NCBI GenBank assembly: GCA_028707085.1 | Contig: JAQTUW010000002.1 | Location: forward strand, 124,001-188,000 | Length of the DNA: 64,000 nucleotides | Direction: 5' to 3' | Origin: Methylococcales bacterium | Lineage (GTDB): Bacteria; Pseudomonadota; Gammaproteobacteria; Methylococcales; Methylomonadaceae | Notes under the pieces: model-generated | Told to the model about the DNA's origin: nothing | The model's database searches: none | What the model saw: the letters and a program-made list of their open reading frames with translations, nothing else | Part shown: positions 37,780-45,922 of the stretch, in pieces | How positions within the stretch are numbered: the stretch's first letter is position 1 | How the letters are laid out: every line of letters begins with the position of its first letter | Program-made: the position numbers and the translations under genes

Positions 37780-38490
37780 CTATTTTTTAAACTCGATGAC
37801 TTTGCTGGCCGGAGTCAGATTGATTTCATCGATAACGCAGTGTGAACCGGCCTGCAAAATATAGCCAATAGCTTCGGCGACATCCTCGGCCTGCAAGGCG
37901 TGAGACGGCTCCTTGCCCGGCATGAACGCCAAAGTCTCAAAAAAACCGGTATCCACCATGCCGGGATTGACCAGCGAAACCTTGACCGAACTTTTGCCGC
38001 ATTCATCGCGTAGCGCCTGGGTAAAACCGCGCAAGGCAAATTTACTGGCACAATACGCCGCACCATTACGGCCGCCTTTCAGGGCCGCTTCCGAGCCGAT
38101 ATAAATGAGATTAGCGTGCGCTTGCCGCTTTAATCCCGGCAGCAGCGCCCTGGTTAAAAACATAGCGGCAGTGAAATTTACAGTCATCAATCGCTCGAGC
38201 TGCTGAAAGGAAAATTGTTCCAGTCCGCCGAATTGGCCATATCCCGCAGCAAAAACCACCGCATCCAGCGCCGGAAAATCATTTTGCAATTTCTTTGCCG
38301 CCGGCGGTATATCGCCCAGCCTGGACAAATCCAGTTGCCTGCCGGTGAAACCGGCATGTTTGCCAAACCGGGCGGCGTCTCTTGATATGCCTATGACTGT
38401 ATGCCCTTCCCGCAACAACTGTCTGGCGATTGCCCGGCCTATCCCGGAACTGGCCCCGCTTACCAGCACGGTGCGGGTTACGATCGACAC
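37780..38490 (-). CDS. Short-chain dehydrogenase/reductase
   Basis: 236 residues, classical SDR. The cofactor motif SGASSGIGRAI (10-20) and catalytic AYCASK are present, with the conserved FAAGYGQ (NAG-like) and PGMVDTGF elements. It should be an NAD(P)-dependent oxidoreductase on a carbonyl or alcohol; the substrate is not visible. Its 5' end overlaps the radical SAM gene by 13 bp and its stop is 2 bp from the K+ channel start, so it is an internal member of a five-gene run. Confidence 0.88.
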   Translation of the reverse strand: MSIVTRTVLVSGASSGIGRAIARQLLREGHTVIGISRDAARFGKHAGFTGRQLDLSRLGDIPPAAKKLQNDFPALDAVVFAAGYGQFGGLEQFSFQQLERLMTVNFTAAMFLTRALLPGLKRQAHANLIYIGSEAALKGGRNGAAYCASKFALRGFTQALRDECGKSSVKVSLVNPGMVDTGFFETLAFMPGKEPSHALQAEDVAEAIGYILQAGSHCVIDEINLTPASKVIEFKK

Positions 38491-39470
38491 GGGAAAAACC
38501 GGTCTTCGGGAATGTATTCAAGCAGCATTTTTGTGCATTCGCCCATCATCATCTCTTCCAGATCCGCCCGGTATGAGACCATGCCGTCGCTTATTTGTAT
38601 AGGACTTGCAAACAACCTTTCTTCGGGATAAAGCTTATGGGTTTTCTTGAAGTATTGTTCCGGCAATCTGAATACTCCAAGGCTGACCGAGTGTAATGCG
38701 TATGGGTCGATTAGCGCAAATACCTGCGCAAATAAATCGCGGTATTGTTGCCGATAATCGTGCTGATAAATCAATGGATCGAAACGCAAACCGATTGCCC
38801 AGCCCTGCCGTTGCAATCGGACGGCCGCTTCCAGTCGTCTGGCCACAGTAGGCGCCCTGGCTTCCACCTTACCGGCCATGCTTTCCGGCGACAGACTGAA
38901 GGCGATCAGGCAACGCGGTTGAACCGGGCGATTTAACAGACTTCGGATCTGGGTGCTTTTGGTGCGCAGTTCCAGCCAGGCATTGGGCAGTTCGGCAAAA
39001 ACCGGCAGAAACTGCTCCGCAAAACCGGTCACAGGTTCAAATGCCAGACTGTCGCAATCGTAACCCGAAAAAAAATGGATTTGCTGTTCCGGCCTATCCA
39101 GGCAAAGCTGGCGTATCTGTTGTTGAAAATCTTCGTAATTGACGAATAATACATAATTTGCCGATTGATACATGCCTTGTAAAAAACAATAGCGGCAATC
39201 GTACAGACAATTCAGCATGTGCGAAAAATAATAATTGGATTCGCCGCCTATGCCGTAACCGTCCGGCGCCGGCAGCACAAAATTCCGGTATTTTTCCGCC
39301 AGGATCAATGCCGGCATCTGTTTTTGCAGCCTGAAATTTTGCGCTCTGGGATTAAACACCTCGCCGTAGCGCTCGCAGCCTATGACTCTGGCCTGCGGAA
39401 ACCGTCGCCGGATCGCCGTTACCCGCGGGTGAAATTGAACAGCCGTTTCAATATATAGGGTCTCTATCAT
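38478..39470 (-). CDS. Spore photoproduct lyase-like radical SAM protein
   Basis: 330 residues. The radical SAM cluster motif CLYDCRYC (C88, C92, C95; CxxxCxxC) is followed by FLQGMYQSANYVLFVNYEDF, characteristic of the SPL family, and later FFSGYDCDSLAFEPVTG and FDPLIYQHDY. True SplB repairs the thymine photoproduct of spores; relatives are widespread in non-spore-forming proteobacteria and may repair a similar lesion or act otherwise. It is the first gene of the overlapping operon with the SDR. Confidence 0.85.
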   Translation of the reverse strand: MIETLYIETAVQFHPRVTAIRRRFPQARVIGCERYGEVFNPRAQNFRLQKQMPALILAEKYRNFVLPAPDGYGIGGESNYYFSHMLNCLYDCRYCFLQGMYQSANYVLFVNYEDFQQQIRQLCLDRPEQQIHFFSGYDCDSLAFEPVTGFAEQFLPVFAELPNAWLELRTKSTQIRSLLNRPVQPRCLIAFSLSPESMAGKVEARAPTVARRLEAAVRLQRQGWAIGLRFDPLIYQHDYRQQYRDLFAQVFALIDPYALHSVSLGVFRLPEQYFKKTHKLYPEERLFASPIQISDGMVSYRADLEEMMMGECTKMLLEYIPEDRFFPCRS

Positions 39471-39575
39471 TCCGATAGCAGCAAAGCCGCCAATTAGTTT
39501 ACCGGCATTATAAATGACGATAGGTTTGATTGCCTGTTACTGATAAAATTCTTATTTTTTGCTGCGCCTACCATC

Positions 39576-40511
39576 ATGCATTTAATCAGGGGACTTAATC
39601 AGCTTCAGCCATTTATTGACGGCTGCGTCCTGACCATAGGCAATTTCGACGGCCTGCATCTGGGCCACAAACTGGTCATGAATAATCTGGCCGCGCACGG
39701 CAAACGTTTAAACTTGCCGGCAGTGGCCATGATATTCGAACCGCAGCCGCTGGAATATTTTCTGGGCGAACATGCGCCTTCCAGGTTGACCCGCTTGCGT
39801 GAAAAAGTCATTCAGTTCAGCAAACTACCGATCGACGCCCTATTGGTACTGCCGTTTAACAACACGATTGCCGATTATGACGCCGAACAGTTTATCGCCG
39901 ATATTCTCGTCAAACGCCTGGGTGTCCGGCATCTGGTGATCGGCGACGATTTCCACTTCGGCAAGTCGCGGCGCGGCAATTTTGCACTGTTACAGACTAA
40001 AGGCCGGGAATACGGTTTTGAGGTTGAAAACACTATGTCGCTGGAACTGGACGGACTCAGAATTAGCAGCACACTGATCCGCGACGCCTTGCTGGAAGGC
40101 CGGCTCGATCAGGCCCGGGCCATGCTGGGCCGGGATTATTCGATCTGCGGACGGGTTGCGCACGGCGACAAACGCGGCCGGGAACTGGGCTTTCCGACCG
40201 CAAATCTGCGGATGTTCAGGAAAAACGCTCCCATTGCCGGAGTGTTTTCCGTCACCCTGACCGGACTGAACGGCATGGAATATCAGGGAATAGCAAATGT
40301 CGGCACCCGGCCTACGGTGGATGGCGGCGCCAAGGCCGTGCTGGAAACCCATTTGTTCGACTTCAATGCCGATATATACGGCCGTTACGTCGAAGTGCAT
40401 TTTAAGAAAAAAATCCGCGATGAAATGCGGTTTCCGTCACTTGAAGCCTTGCAGCGACAAATTAAGGATGATATCGGAATCAGCAAAAGATTCTTCGCCG
40501 CTCAAGCCTGA
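39576..40511 (+). CDS. ribF: Bifunctional riboflavin kinase / FMN adenylyltransferase
   Basis: 311 residues. It makes FMN and then FAD. The N-terminal adenylyltransferase shows GNFDGLHLGHKLVM (HxGH site), IGDDFHFG and ISSTLIRDALLEG; the C-terminal riboflavin kinase shows GDKRGRELGFPTANL and GIANVGTRPTV with VLETHLFDF. Length matches E. coli RibF (313). It is a single plus-strand gene among minus-strand neighbours; no FMN riboswitch is visible upstream. Confidence 0.96.
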   Translation: MHLIRGLNQLQPFIDGCVLTIGNFDGLHLGHKLVMNNLAAHGKRLNLPAVAMIFEPQPLEYFLGEHAPSRLTRLREKVIQFSKLPIDALLVLPFNNTIADYDAEQFIADILVKRLGVRHLVIGDDFHFGKSRRGNFALLQTKGREYGFEVENTMSLELDGLRISSTLIRDALLEGRLDQARAMLGRDYSICGRVAHGDKRGRELGFPTANLRMFRKNAPIAGVFSVTLTGLNGMEYQGIANVGTRPTVDGGAKAVLETHLFDFNADIYGRYVEVHFKKKIRDEMRFPSLEALQRQIKDDIGISKRFFAAQA

Positions 40512-40525
40512 AAATACCCGGCCAT

Positions 40526-41377
40526 TTACAAACTGTGCAGACTACCTATCATATCGGCAATATAGGCGGCGACCTTGTTAAGAAACGCAGTAAACTCATC
40601 CAGATTGCTGCGGACTGAACCCAAAAAGGTATTGTGCCTGAAATTATCGCTCAGATAAAAACTCAGCCCCTTGTGAATGGTATTGATACCCATGACGATC
40701 ATCACCAAAGCTGCGGCCTTGAGCATCAATCCACGCACCTTGGCGTGTATCTTGCCGAAAGCGACACTGATAAACAGCATCATCGGTAAAGTGCCGGCTC
40801 CGAAAACCAGCATCAACGCCCCGCCCTCCAGCAGGCTGGGGGCCGAAGTGGCCTTGACGGCCATCGCGAAAGTCAAAGGACAGGGCATCAGGCCATTCAA
40901 CAGTCCGGCTATCATGGCTCCCAGCACCGGGCCTTTTTGCCTGGCGGCGGCGTAGCCGCTGCGCAAACCCTGCCTGGGAATCAGCCTGATGGAGCCTTGC
41001 CAGGGTATCCAGCCCAGTATCCCCATTGCCAGAACGATCACCACGCAGCCTATCAGCATTTGCAGAACGCTCTGCATTTTACCGAACAAACCGCTGGCGA
41101 CCAACACCACCCCCAGCGCGGCCGCCGAAACGCCGACCAGACCATAAACGCTGATTCGCGCGAATTGATAGGCAAAATAGGGCAGCATGCTTCGGGTTTT
41201 GCCTGCGTTCATAAAGTACCCGGAAACCAGCGCGCCACACATGCCCAGGCAATGTCCGCTGCCAAGAAAGCCGGCGATTAGCGCCAGCGTGTAATCGAAT
41301 CCGGTCGCCGTGGCGATCTCGGCCATATCGTGCATGGCATGATCCATGTGATCCATACCGGCCATATCGTGTTCCAT
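40526..41377 (-). CDS. TauE/SafE-type membrane protein, probably copper-linked
   Basis: 283 residues with six or more membrane helices. The first 20 residues are rich in His and Met (MEHDMAGMDHMDHAMHDMAE), a pattern seen in Cu(I)/Cu(II)-binding tails. The core shows SGHCLGMCGALVSGYF and GLLNGLMPCPLTFAMAVKA, the 'sulfite exporter TauE/SafE' subgroup found next to cytochrome oxidase copper genes. Conserved Cys-x-x-x-Cys and Met-Pro-Cys-Pro elements could carry copper in the membrane. Its start codon directly follows the stop of the copper ATPase gene, so the two are co-translated. Confidence 0.82.
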   Translation of the reverse strand: MEHDMAGMDHMDHAMHDMAEIATATGFDYTLALIAGFLGSGHCLGMCGALVSGYFMNAGKTRSMLPYFAYQFARISVYGLVGVSAAALGVVLVASGLFGKMQSVLQMLIGCVVIVLAMGILGWIPWQGSIRLIPRQGLRSGYAAARQKGPVLGAMIAGLLNGLMPCPLTFAMAVKATSAPSLLEGGALMLVFGAGTLPMMLFISVAFGKIHAKVRGLMLKAAALVMIVMGINTIHKGLSFYLSDNFRHNTFLGSVRSNLDEFTAFLNKVAAYIADMIGSLHSL

Positions 41378-43828
41378 TTACTTGTTTAACCTGAGTGAAT
41401 TAAGGATGACTGACACGGAACTTAAAGCCATTGCTGCGGCGGCTATCATTGGATTGAGCCTGCCCAGCGCGGCGACAGGAATGGCGATGGTGTTATAACC
41501 GAAAGCCCAGAACAGATTTTGTTTGATGACGCGAATGGTAAAAGCGCTCAACTCTATGGTTTCGGTCACCTTGGATATATCGCCCTGCACCAGTGTCAGA
41601 TCGGCGGATTCGATGGCGATGTCGGTTCCGCTGCCGATTGCAAAGCCGACATCGGCAGCCGCCAGTGCAGGCGCATCGTTGATGCCGTCGCCTATCATCC
41701 CCACCAGTTTGCCATCGGCCTGAAGCTGGCGAATAATCGTCAGTTTTCCGTCCGGCCTGACATTGGCGACCACATCGGCGATACCGACCTTACCAGCGAT
41801 ATAACGGGCGGTTTTCTCGGTATCCCCGGTCACCATCATGGTGGTAATCCCCAGACTGTTGAGGCGGAAAATGGCGGCGGCCGCTTCAACCCGCTGCCGG
41901 TCGGCAATTGCAAAAATCGCGGCTTCCTTGCCGTCTATCGCCATATAGACGGGCGTTTTACCCTGTTCGGCGAATTTGTCCGCCTGAACCGCCAGCCGGG
42001 CTGCAGAAACCTGTTGCCGCTCCAGCCAATCCCGATTGCCCAGCAGCAATTTATGCCCGGCGGCTTCGGCACGGATACCGCTGCCTGTTTCACTATAAAA
42101 ACAGGAACAATCTTTCAGGGCAATGGCCTGTTCCCGGGCATATTCGACTATGGCCCGGCCCAAAAAGTGTTCGGAATTGTTTTCGGCCGACGCCGCCAGC
42201 ATGATCAGTCGGGCATCCGACATTTTAGTCAGTTTGTAAATATCGCCCACCTTGGGCCGGCCTTCGGTAATGGTGCCGGTTTTATCGAAGACCACAACGT
42301 TGAGTTTGCTGGCTATTTCCAGACTTTCGCCGTTACGGATATATACCCCCTGTTTGGCGGCCTGGCCGGTACCGACCATGATGGCCGCCGGCGTCGCCAG
42401 TCCCAGCGCACAGGGACAGGCAATCAGCAATACCGTGATGGCGTTGCCGAATGCAAATGCGAACGGCGCGCCCGCCAGCAGCCAGCCGGCCAGAGTCAGT
42501 GCGGACACGCCCATTACCGCGGGCACGAACACCGCGGAAATTCTGTCGACCTGCTTCTGGATAGGCAATTTTGCCGCCTGGGCCTGATCGACCATGTGTA
42601 CGATCCCGGCCAGAACCGTATTCATGCCAACTGCGGTTGCTCTGACATGCAGCACCCCGTTGCCGTTGACGCAGCCGCCGATCACGGTATGGCCGATGTT
42701 CTTGACCACCGGCATGCTTTCGCCGGTGATCATGGCCTCGTCCACGGTGGAAATGCCAAAAACCACCAGTCCGTCAGTCGGGATTTTTTCGCCGGGGCGA
42801 ATCAGCATCAAATCGTCTACCTGGACTTCATCGACATCCACCTGCAGTTCCTGGCCATTTTTGAGCAGGATTGCGGTTTGCGGCTGCAAATCCACCAGTT
42901 TGCGGATGGCTTCCCCTGCCTGGCCTTTGGCCCGCTCTTCCAGATAGCGGCCCAGTAAAACAAAGGTAATAATCGCAGCCGCCGCCTCAAAATAAACATG
43001 CCCCCGGCGCCTGAACAGGGCCGGGATACTATAGCCGTATGCCGAACCTACGCCCAGCGCGATCAGGGTATCCATATTGGCGCTACGCTGTCCGGCCAGT
43101 CTGACCGCCTTATCGAAAAACGGCTTGCCGGTACCGAATACAATCTGCGTAGTCAGCAAAAATTGCAGCCATTGCAGCCAGCGTGCGGTAGACATCGACA
43201 TGGCTACGGCAACTACGGGTATGGTCAACAGCCCTGCCCATTCAAATCGACGCCGGGCTGCGTCGATTCGAAACTTCTCCTTTTCGATGAGTTTTTTCCG
43301 CTGTGACAAGGTATCGATCAGCAAGGCGCCGTAGCCCAGGCTTTCAATTTTTTGAATGACATCGTTCTTGCTGATTTGTCCCCGAACCGACAGGGTCTGG
43401 GTGGCGAAATTGACGCTTACTGTTTTGACACGCTCGTCACGGTTCAGAACCATTTCGATCAGCAATGCGCAGGACGCACAACTCATGCCTTCCACGGCCA
43501 GATCGATGTCCAGCAACGGGCCGTTGAATTCTTTTTTGAGGTTGGCTTTGCTCACATGCCGCTTCTGGGCGATATTGCCCAATACCGCATCCAGCAGGAT
43601 CAGCAGGTTTTTTTTTGGAAAACGCGCGGAGTCGAAGTCGATGGCGACCGAGCCGATGCTGAAAACCGAACGCACCCGGGTAATTTCAGGGCGTTTTTTA
43701 AGCAGTATTTCAAAGATATAACCACGTTCCGGATCATCAACCAGCACCGGAGTGATAATGCGCACACGGTTTTTTAACTGATGCTGCAGGCGAAAATGTT
43801 TGTAACTCAGACTATCATTAACCATCAT
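41378..43828 (-). CDS. Copper-translocating P-type ATPase (CopA/CcoI-like)
   Basis: 816 residues. P1B ATPase motifs: one classical metal-binding domain GMSCASC (114-120), the transmembrane CPCALGLATPAA that selects Cu(I), TGES, the phosphorylation site DKTGTITEG, and GDGINDAPAL. An extra HMA-like domain precedes it (about 18-90, KNRVRIITP) but lacks CxxC, resembling the neighbouring gene at 43896. It exports Cu(I) from the cytoplasm or supplies a copper enzyme; the adjacent TauE/SafE gene hints at cuproenzyme assembly, but no oxidase gene is in view. Confidence 0.9.
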   Translation of the reverse strand: MMVNDSLSYKHFRLQHQLKNRVRIITPVLVDDPERGYIFEILLKKRPEITRVRSVFSIGSVAIDFDSARFPKKNLLILLDAVLGNIAQKRHVSKANLKKEFNGPLLDIDLAVEGMSCASCALLIEMVLNRDERVKTVSVNFATQTLSVRGQISKNDVIQKIESLGYGALLIDTLSQRKKLIEKEKFRIDAARRRFEWAGLLTIPVVAVAMSMSTARWLQWLQFLLTTQIVFGTGKPFFDKAVRLAGQRSANMDTLIALGVGSAYGYSIPALFRRRGHVYFEAAAAIITFVLLGRYLEERAKGQAGEAIRKLVDLQPQTAILLKNGQELQVDVDEVQVDDLMLIRPGEKIPTDGLVVFGISTVDEAMITGESMPVVKNIGHTVIGGCVNGNGVLHVRATAVGMNTVLAGIVHMVDQAQAAKLPIQKQVDRISAVFVPAVMGVSALTLAGWLLAGAPFAFAFGNAITVLLIACPCALGLATPAAIMVGTGQAAKQGVYIRNGESLEIASKLNVVVFDKTGTITEGRPKVGDIYKLTKMSDARLIMLAASAENNSEHFLGRAIVEYAREQAIALKDCSCFYSETGSGIRAEAAGHKLLLGNRDWLERQQVSAARLAVQADKFAEQGKTPVYMAIDGKEAAIFAIADRQRVEAAAAIFRLNSLGITTMMVTGDTEKTARYIAGKVGIADVVANVRPDGKLTIIRQLQADGKLVGMIGDGINDAPALAAADVGFAIGSGTDIAIESADLTLVQGDISKVTETIELSAFTIRVIKQNLFWAFGYNTIAIPVAALGRLNPMIAAAAMALSSVSVILNSLRLNK

Positions 43829-43895
43829 CCACCAATGCCGTTTTCAAGATCGTCCGCCCCGATGCGCGCACCAAGGCGGATTAAGGAAAGTATTG

Positions 43896-44501
43896 TTATT
43901 TTTTTCGGCGTGATCGCACCAGTAAAAAGAACAGGTAGAACACGGCCATCCACTCGTACCGGTAAACAATGGGTCTGATCAGCCATTCCTGAGTGATTTT
44001 CGTCCAGTGCGCCTTGATCAGATACAAGACCAGCACGTCGTTCAAAAAATCGATAACCGCTTTTTCAGGATCCTTGATCAGAGCTTTCGGGCCGGAAGTA
44101 CTCAGTCTGCCTATCAGTTTTGCGGCTTGCGCGGTTTCCTTGGCCGCCAGATATTTTTCACTGATCCAGTGCGTCATTCTGTTGTGCTTAAGGCGATTCA
44201 GGATGCGTTTCCTGCCTGACAGCGCTGGTGTTATGGGGTCGAACAGCCCCTGCCGCTCCAGTTCAGCCAGAAGCTGATACAGACGACTGGCCAATGCCTT
44301 GAAATCCAGAACCGATTCGCTGTAACGTATGGAAAGCTTTTGCTGCCCTCGATATAACCTGACGGCATAAACCCCGGCAACACTCAGAATTTCGGCCGTT
44401 AGGCGCTTGGCTATTGCCGCTTCACAGACCCCGGAAGGAATCTGAAATCGCACATGCCCATCATTTTGATAACGGAGTACAAATTGTTTTTGGATAGCCA
44501 T
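43896..44501 (-). CDS. HMA-like domain protein with C-terminal membrane anchor
   Basis: 201 residues, unknown function. The first 75 residues read like a degenerate heavy-metal-associated fold (DGHVRFQIPSG, GVYAVRLYRGQQKLSIRY) without the CxxC metal site, similar in style to the extra domain at the start of the adjacent ATPase. The C-terminus has one hydrophobic helix (MAVFYLFFLLV) followed by RSRRKK, so it is probably tail-anchored with a basic cytoplasmic end. A strong terminator ends about 10 nt before the start codon, and no good ribosome binding site is seen. Confidence 0.65.
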   Translation of the reverse strand: MAIQKQFVLRYQNDGHVRFQIPSGVCEAAIAKRLTAEILSVAGVYAVRLYRGQQKLSIRYSESVLDFKALASRLYQLLAELERQGLFDPITPALSGRKRILNRLKHNRMTHWISEKYLAAKETAQAAKLIGRLSTSGPKALIKDPEKAVIDFLNDVLVLYLIKAHWTKITQEWLIRPIVYRYEWMAVFYLFFLLVRSRRKK

Positions 44502-44510
44502 AGTCAGCAG

Positions 44511-44553
44511 AACAAAAAACAGAACGGGCGAAGCTGTAGGACTCCCGCCCGTT
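44511..44553 (-). terminator. Rho-independent terminator or attenuator before the HMA-like gene
   Basis: On the minus strand AACGGGCG pairs with CGCCCGTT across a 15-nt loop and is followed by CTGTTTTTTG. It would end transcripts of the two small genes upstream. Its T-run stops about 10 nt before the start codon at 44501, so the HMA-like gene depends on read-through or a very short leader. Confidence 0.75.
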
Positions 44554-44604
44554 TCCGGTTATACGGTACACGCCTTCCAGCAAATTAAAGCAGAATGGCG
44601 CGGA

Positions 44605-44880
44605 TTATTTGTCTTCGCTTGCTTCTGCGACAATATCTTCCAGACTTTCCTTTTGATGCAGGACAAAATCCTTGCCGGCATCGATGGTTTTACTTGCGCT
44701 GGCGATGATTTCTTTCCGGTATTTATAAACCAGATAACCTGCGACGATTCCCAAGCCAAAGACCAGAACCGGATGCTTTGCAGCCTTACTCATGAGTTTC
44801 CCCCCTGTACTAACTGTTGCTGTCGCCAATGTACCGGCAAGTACCTGTTTACCTGTTGATGTATCGTGGTTATGCGCCAT
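44605..44880 (-). CDS. Small single-helix membrane protein of the copper cluster
   Basis: 91 residues, not recognised. It begins with a His-containing MAHNHDTS, followed by an Ala/Thr-rich segment, one membrane helix (HPVLVFGLGIVAGYLVYKY, about 36-54) and a charged amphipathic tail (KTIDAGKDFVLHQKESLEDI), a layout like small YtxH-type proteins. It is 16 bp downstream of the Cys-rich small gene and followed by a terminator, so the two probably form one transcript. Confidence 0.65.
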   Translation of the reverse strand: MAHNHDTSTGKQVLAGTLATATVSTGGKLMSKAAKHPVLVFGLGIVAGYLVYKYRKEIIASASKTIDAGKDFVLHQKESLEDIVAEASEDK

Positions 44881-44896
44881 AAATCCTCTATCAATA

Positions 44897-45082
44897 TCAG
44901 TGGTTGACCGGCTGATCCGAAGATTCCGCCAAAACTTGTTCCTCGTGCAGCATCTGGTAAATACCTTTGCAACCTTCGCAACAGAACCGTTTGTCTCCTT
45001 CAGTGGTTTTTAGTTCAAATCCTTCGATTTCGACTGCTAGTCCGCAAAGATCGCATTCCTTCTTGCTGTTATTGTCGCCCAT
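44897..45082 (-). CDS. Small Cys-rich metal-binding protein (P-type ATPase accessory domain)
   Basis: 61 residues with CDLC (C10, C13) and RFCCEGCKGIYQML (C34, C35, C38). This spacing is the small 'heavy-metal P-type ATPase metal-binding' domain that is fused to the N-terminus of CcoI-type copper ATPases; here it is a separate gene beside an ATPase that lacks it. It probably binds Cu(I) or Zn and hands it to the ATPase; this is inference. It is too short for most automatic callers, but motif and context support it. Confidence 0.75.
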   Translation of the reverse strand: MGDNNSKKECDLCGLAVEIEGFELKTTEGDKRFCCEGCKGIYQMLHEEQVLAESSDQPVNH

Positions 45083-45306
45083 TGCATTAAGCCTAAATTA
45101 AAAAAACTACAACAGTTGCGATTATAACCCTCTATACGGACAAGACAACACTAAGCTACAAAGATGCAGGGGGTTATGCATCAAATTCCGGTTTTTTTAT
45201 CCCTTCCGGGCGAATATCTCCCGCAGGAAGAGGGGGGGTAAACCGAAGCCTAAAATTTGAGGCGCGCCACATTCATGACGGAACATCAAATAGCGTTTCA
45301 ACCATT

Positions 45307-45516
45307 TTAGCCGCGGTATGCTATCGCCTTGCTGGAGGCCTTCATCAGCGCTATCCGCAAGGCGCCTGTCAGACTGGCGCTCAAGCCCATCCGCATGGCA
45401 AATGCAGGCAACAGAATCATGGAGGTCAGCGCCAGACCGGCGCCCAGAATCAATGCGCCGGTATTGCTTTGCTGGGTTGCCGCCTCATAACTTGAGATCA
45501 TTATTTCTTGCGCCAT
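45307..45516 (-). CDS. 69-residue Gly/Ala/Met-rich membrane protein
   Basis: From the ATG at 45516 it has a near-perfect ribosome binding site (AGGAGG, 7 nt upstream), which is why this start was chosen over 45615. One long hydrophobic segment (TGALILGAGLALTSMILL, PAFAMRMGLSASLTGALRIA) carries several Met and Gly residues and could span the membrane once or as a hairpin. Function unknown. It lies upstream of the copper cluster on the same strand but is separated from it by 224 bp; an inverted repeat lies about 120 bp upstream. Confidence 0.6.
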   Translation of the reverse strand: MAQEIMISSYEAATQQSNTGALILGAGLALTSMILLPAFAMRMGLSASLTGALRIALMKASSKAIAYRG

Positions 45517-45922
45517 ATTTATAACCTCCTCTTGAGAAAATAAGTATTTACTTAATTGCATAAAGGATGCCAAAACGTAACAAATTGATAACAAAGATAT
45601 TAATTTCCATCTCAAAAAATAAACCTAAAAAAATAGGTCAAATGACTCAGCTTGACTGTGTCATTTGACATAGTTTAATTATTCGACCGGTACGCCTAAC
45701 CGCTGTTCCTGTTTCCCTGAAAGCAATCAGCCTATTTCAACGCCGCCATCTCCGTGGCAACAGCGTCTTTTCACTGCCAGAAGACCATAGCGGCCGCCGG
45801 GCTACATTTGAACCGATATGGACGTAGACGGGGTTTGTCCAAGCAATTTCCTTTACCAATATGGCCTACTGTAGAATAGAAAAAATTTTCGTAGACTTGC
45901 ATCGCACAAACAGGTACTCAGT
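45517..45922. other. Non-coding region between the 69-residue gene and trpS
   Basis: 406 bp between divergent genes. It contains the inverted repeat at 45637-45669 and should carry both promoters. TAGAAT at about 45872 is a possible -10 for trpS. No other gene is visible. Confidence 0.4.
45637..45669. promoter_or_regulatory. Perfect inverted repeat, candidate operator
   Basis: GTCAAATGAC (45637-45646) and GTCATTTGAC (45660-45669) are exact reverse complements with a 13-nt spacer, centred about 137 bp upstream of the 69-residue gene and 270 bp upstream of trpS. It does not match FNR, CRP, Fur or LexA consensus sites as I know them. A dimeric regulator site is inferred. Confidence 0.5.

Noticed and set aside
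39481-39575. FMN riboswitch upstream of ribF
   Set aside because: The interval is under 105 bp and has none of the conserved FMN aptamer segments.
41519-42958. A 479-codon open frame on the plus strand opposite the copper ATPase gene
   Set aside because: The minus strand encodes a complete P1B ATPase; the opposite frame is low-complexity and has no family match or upstream signals.
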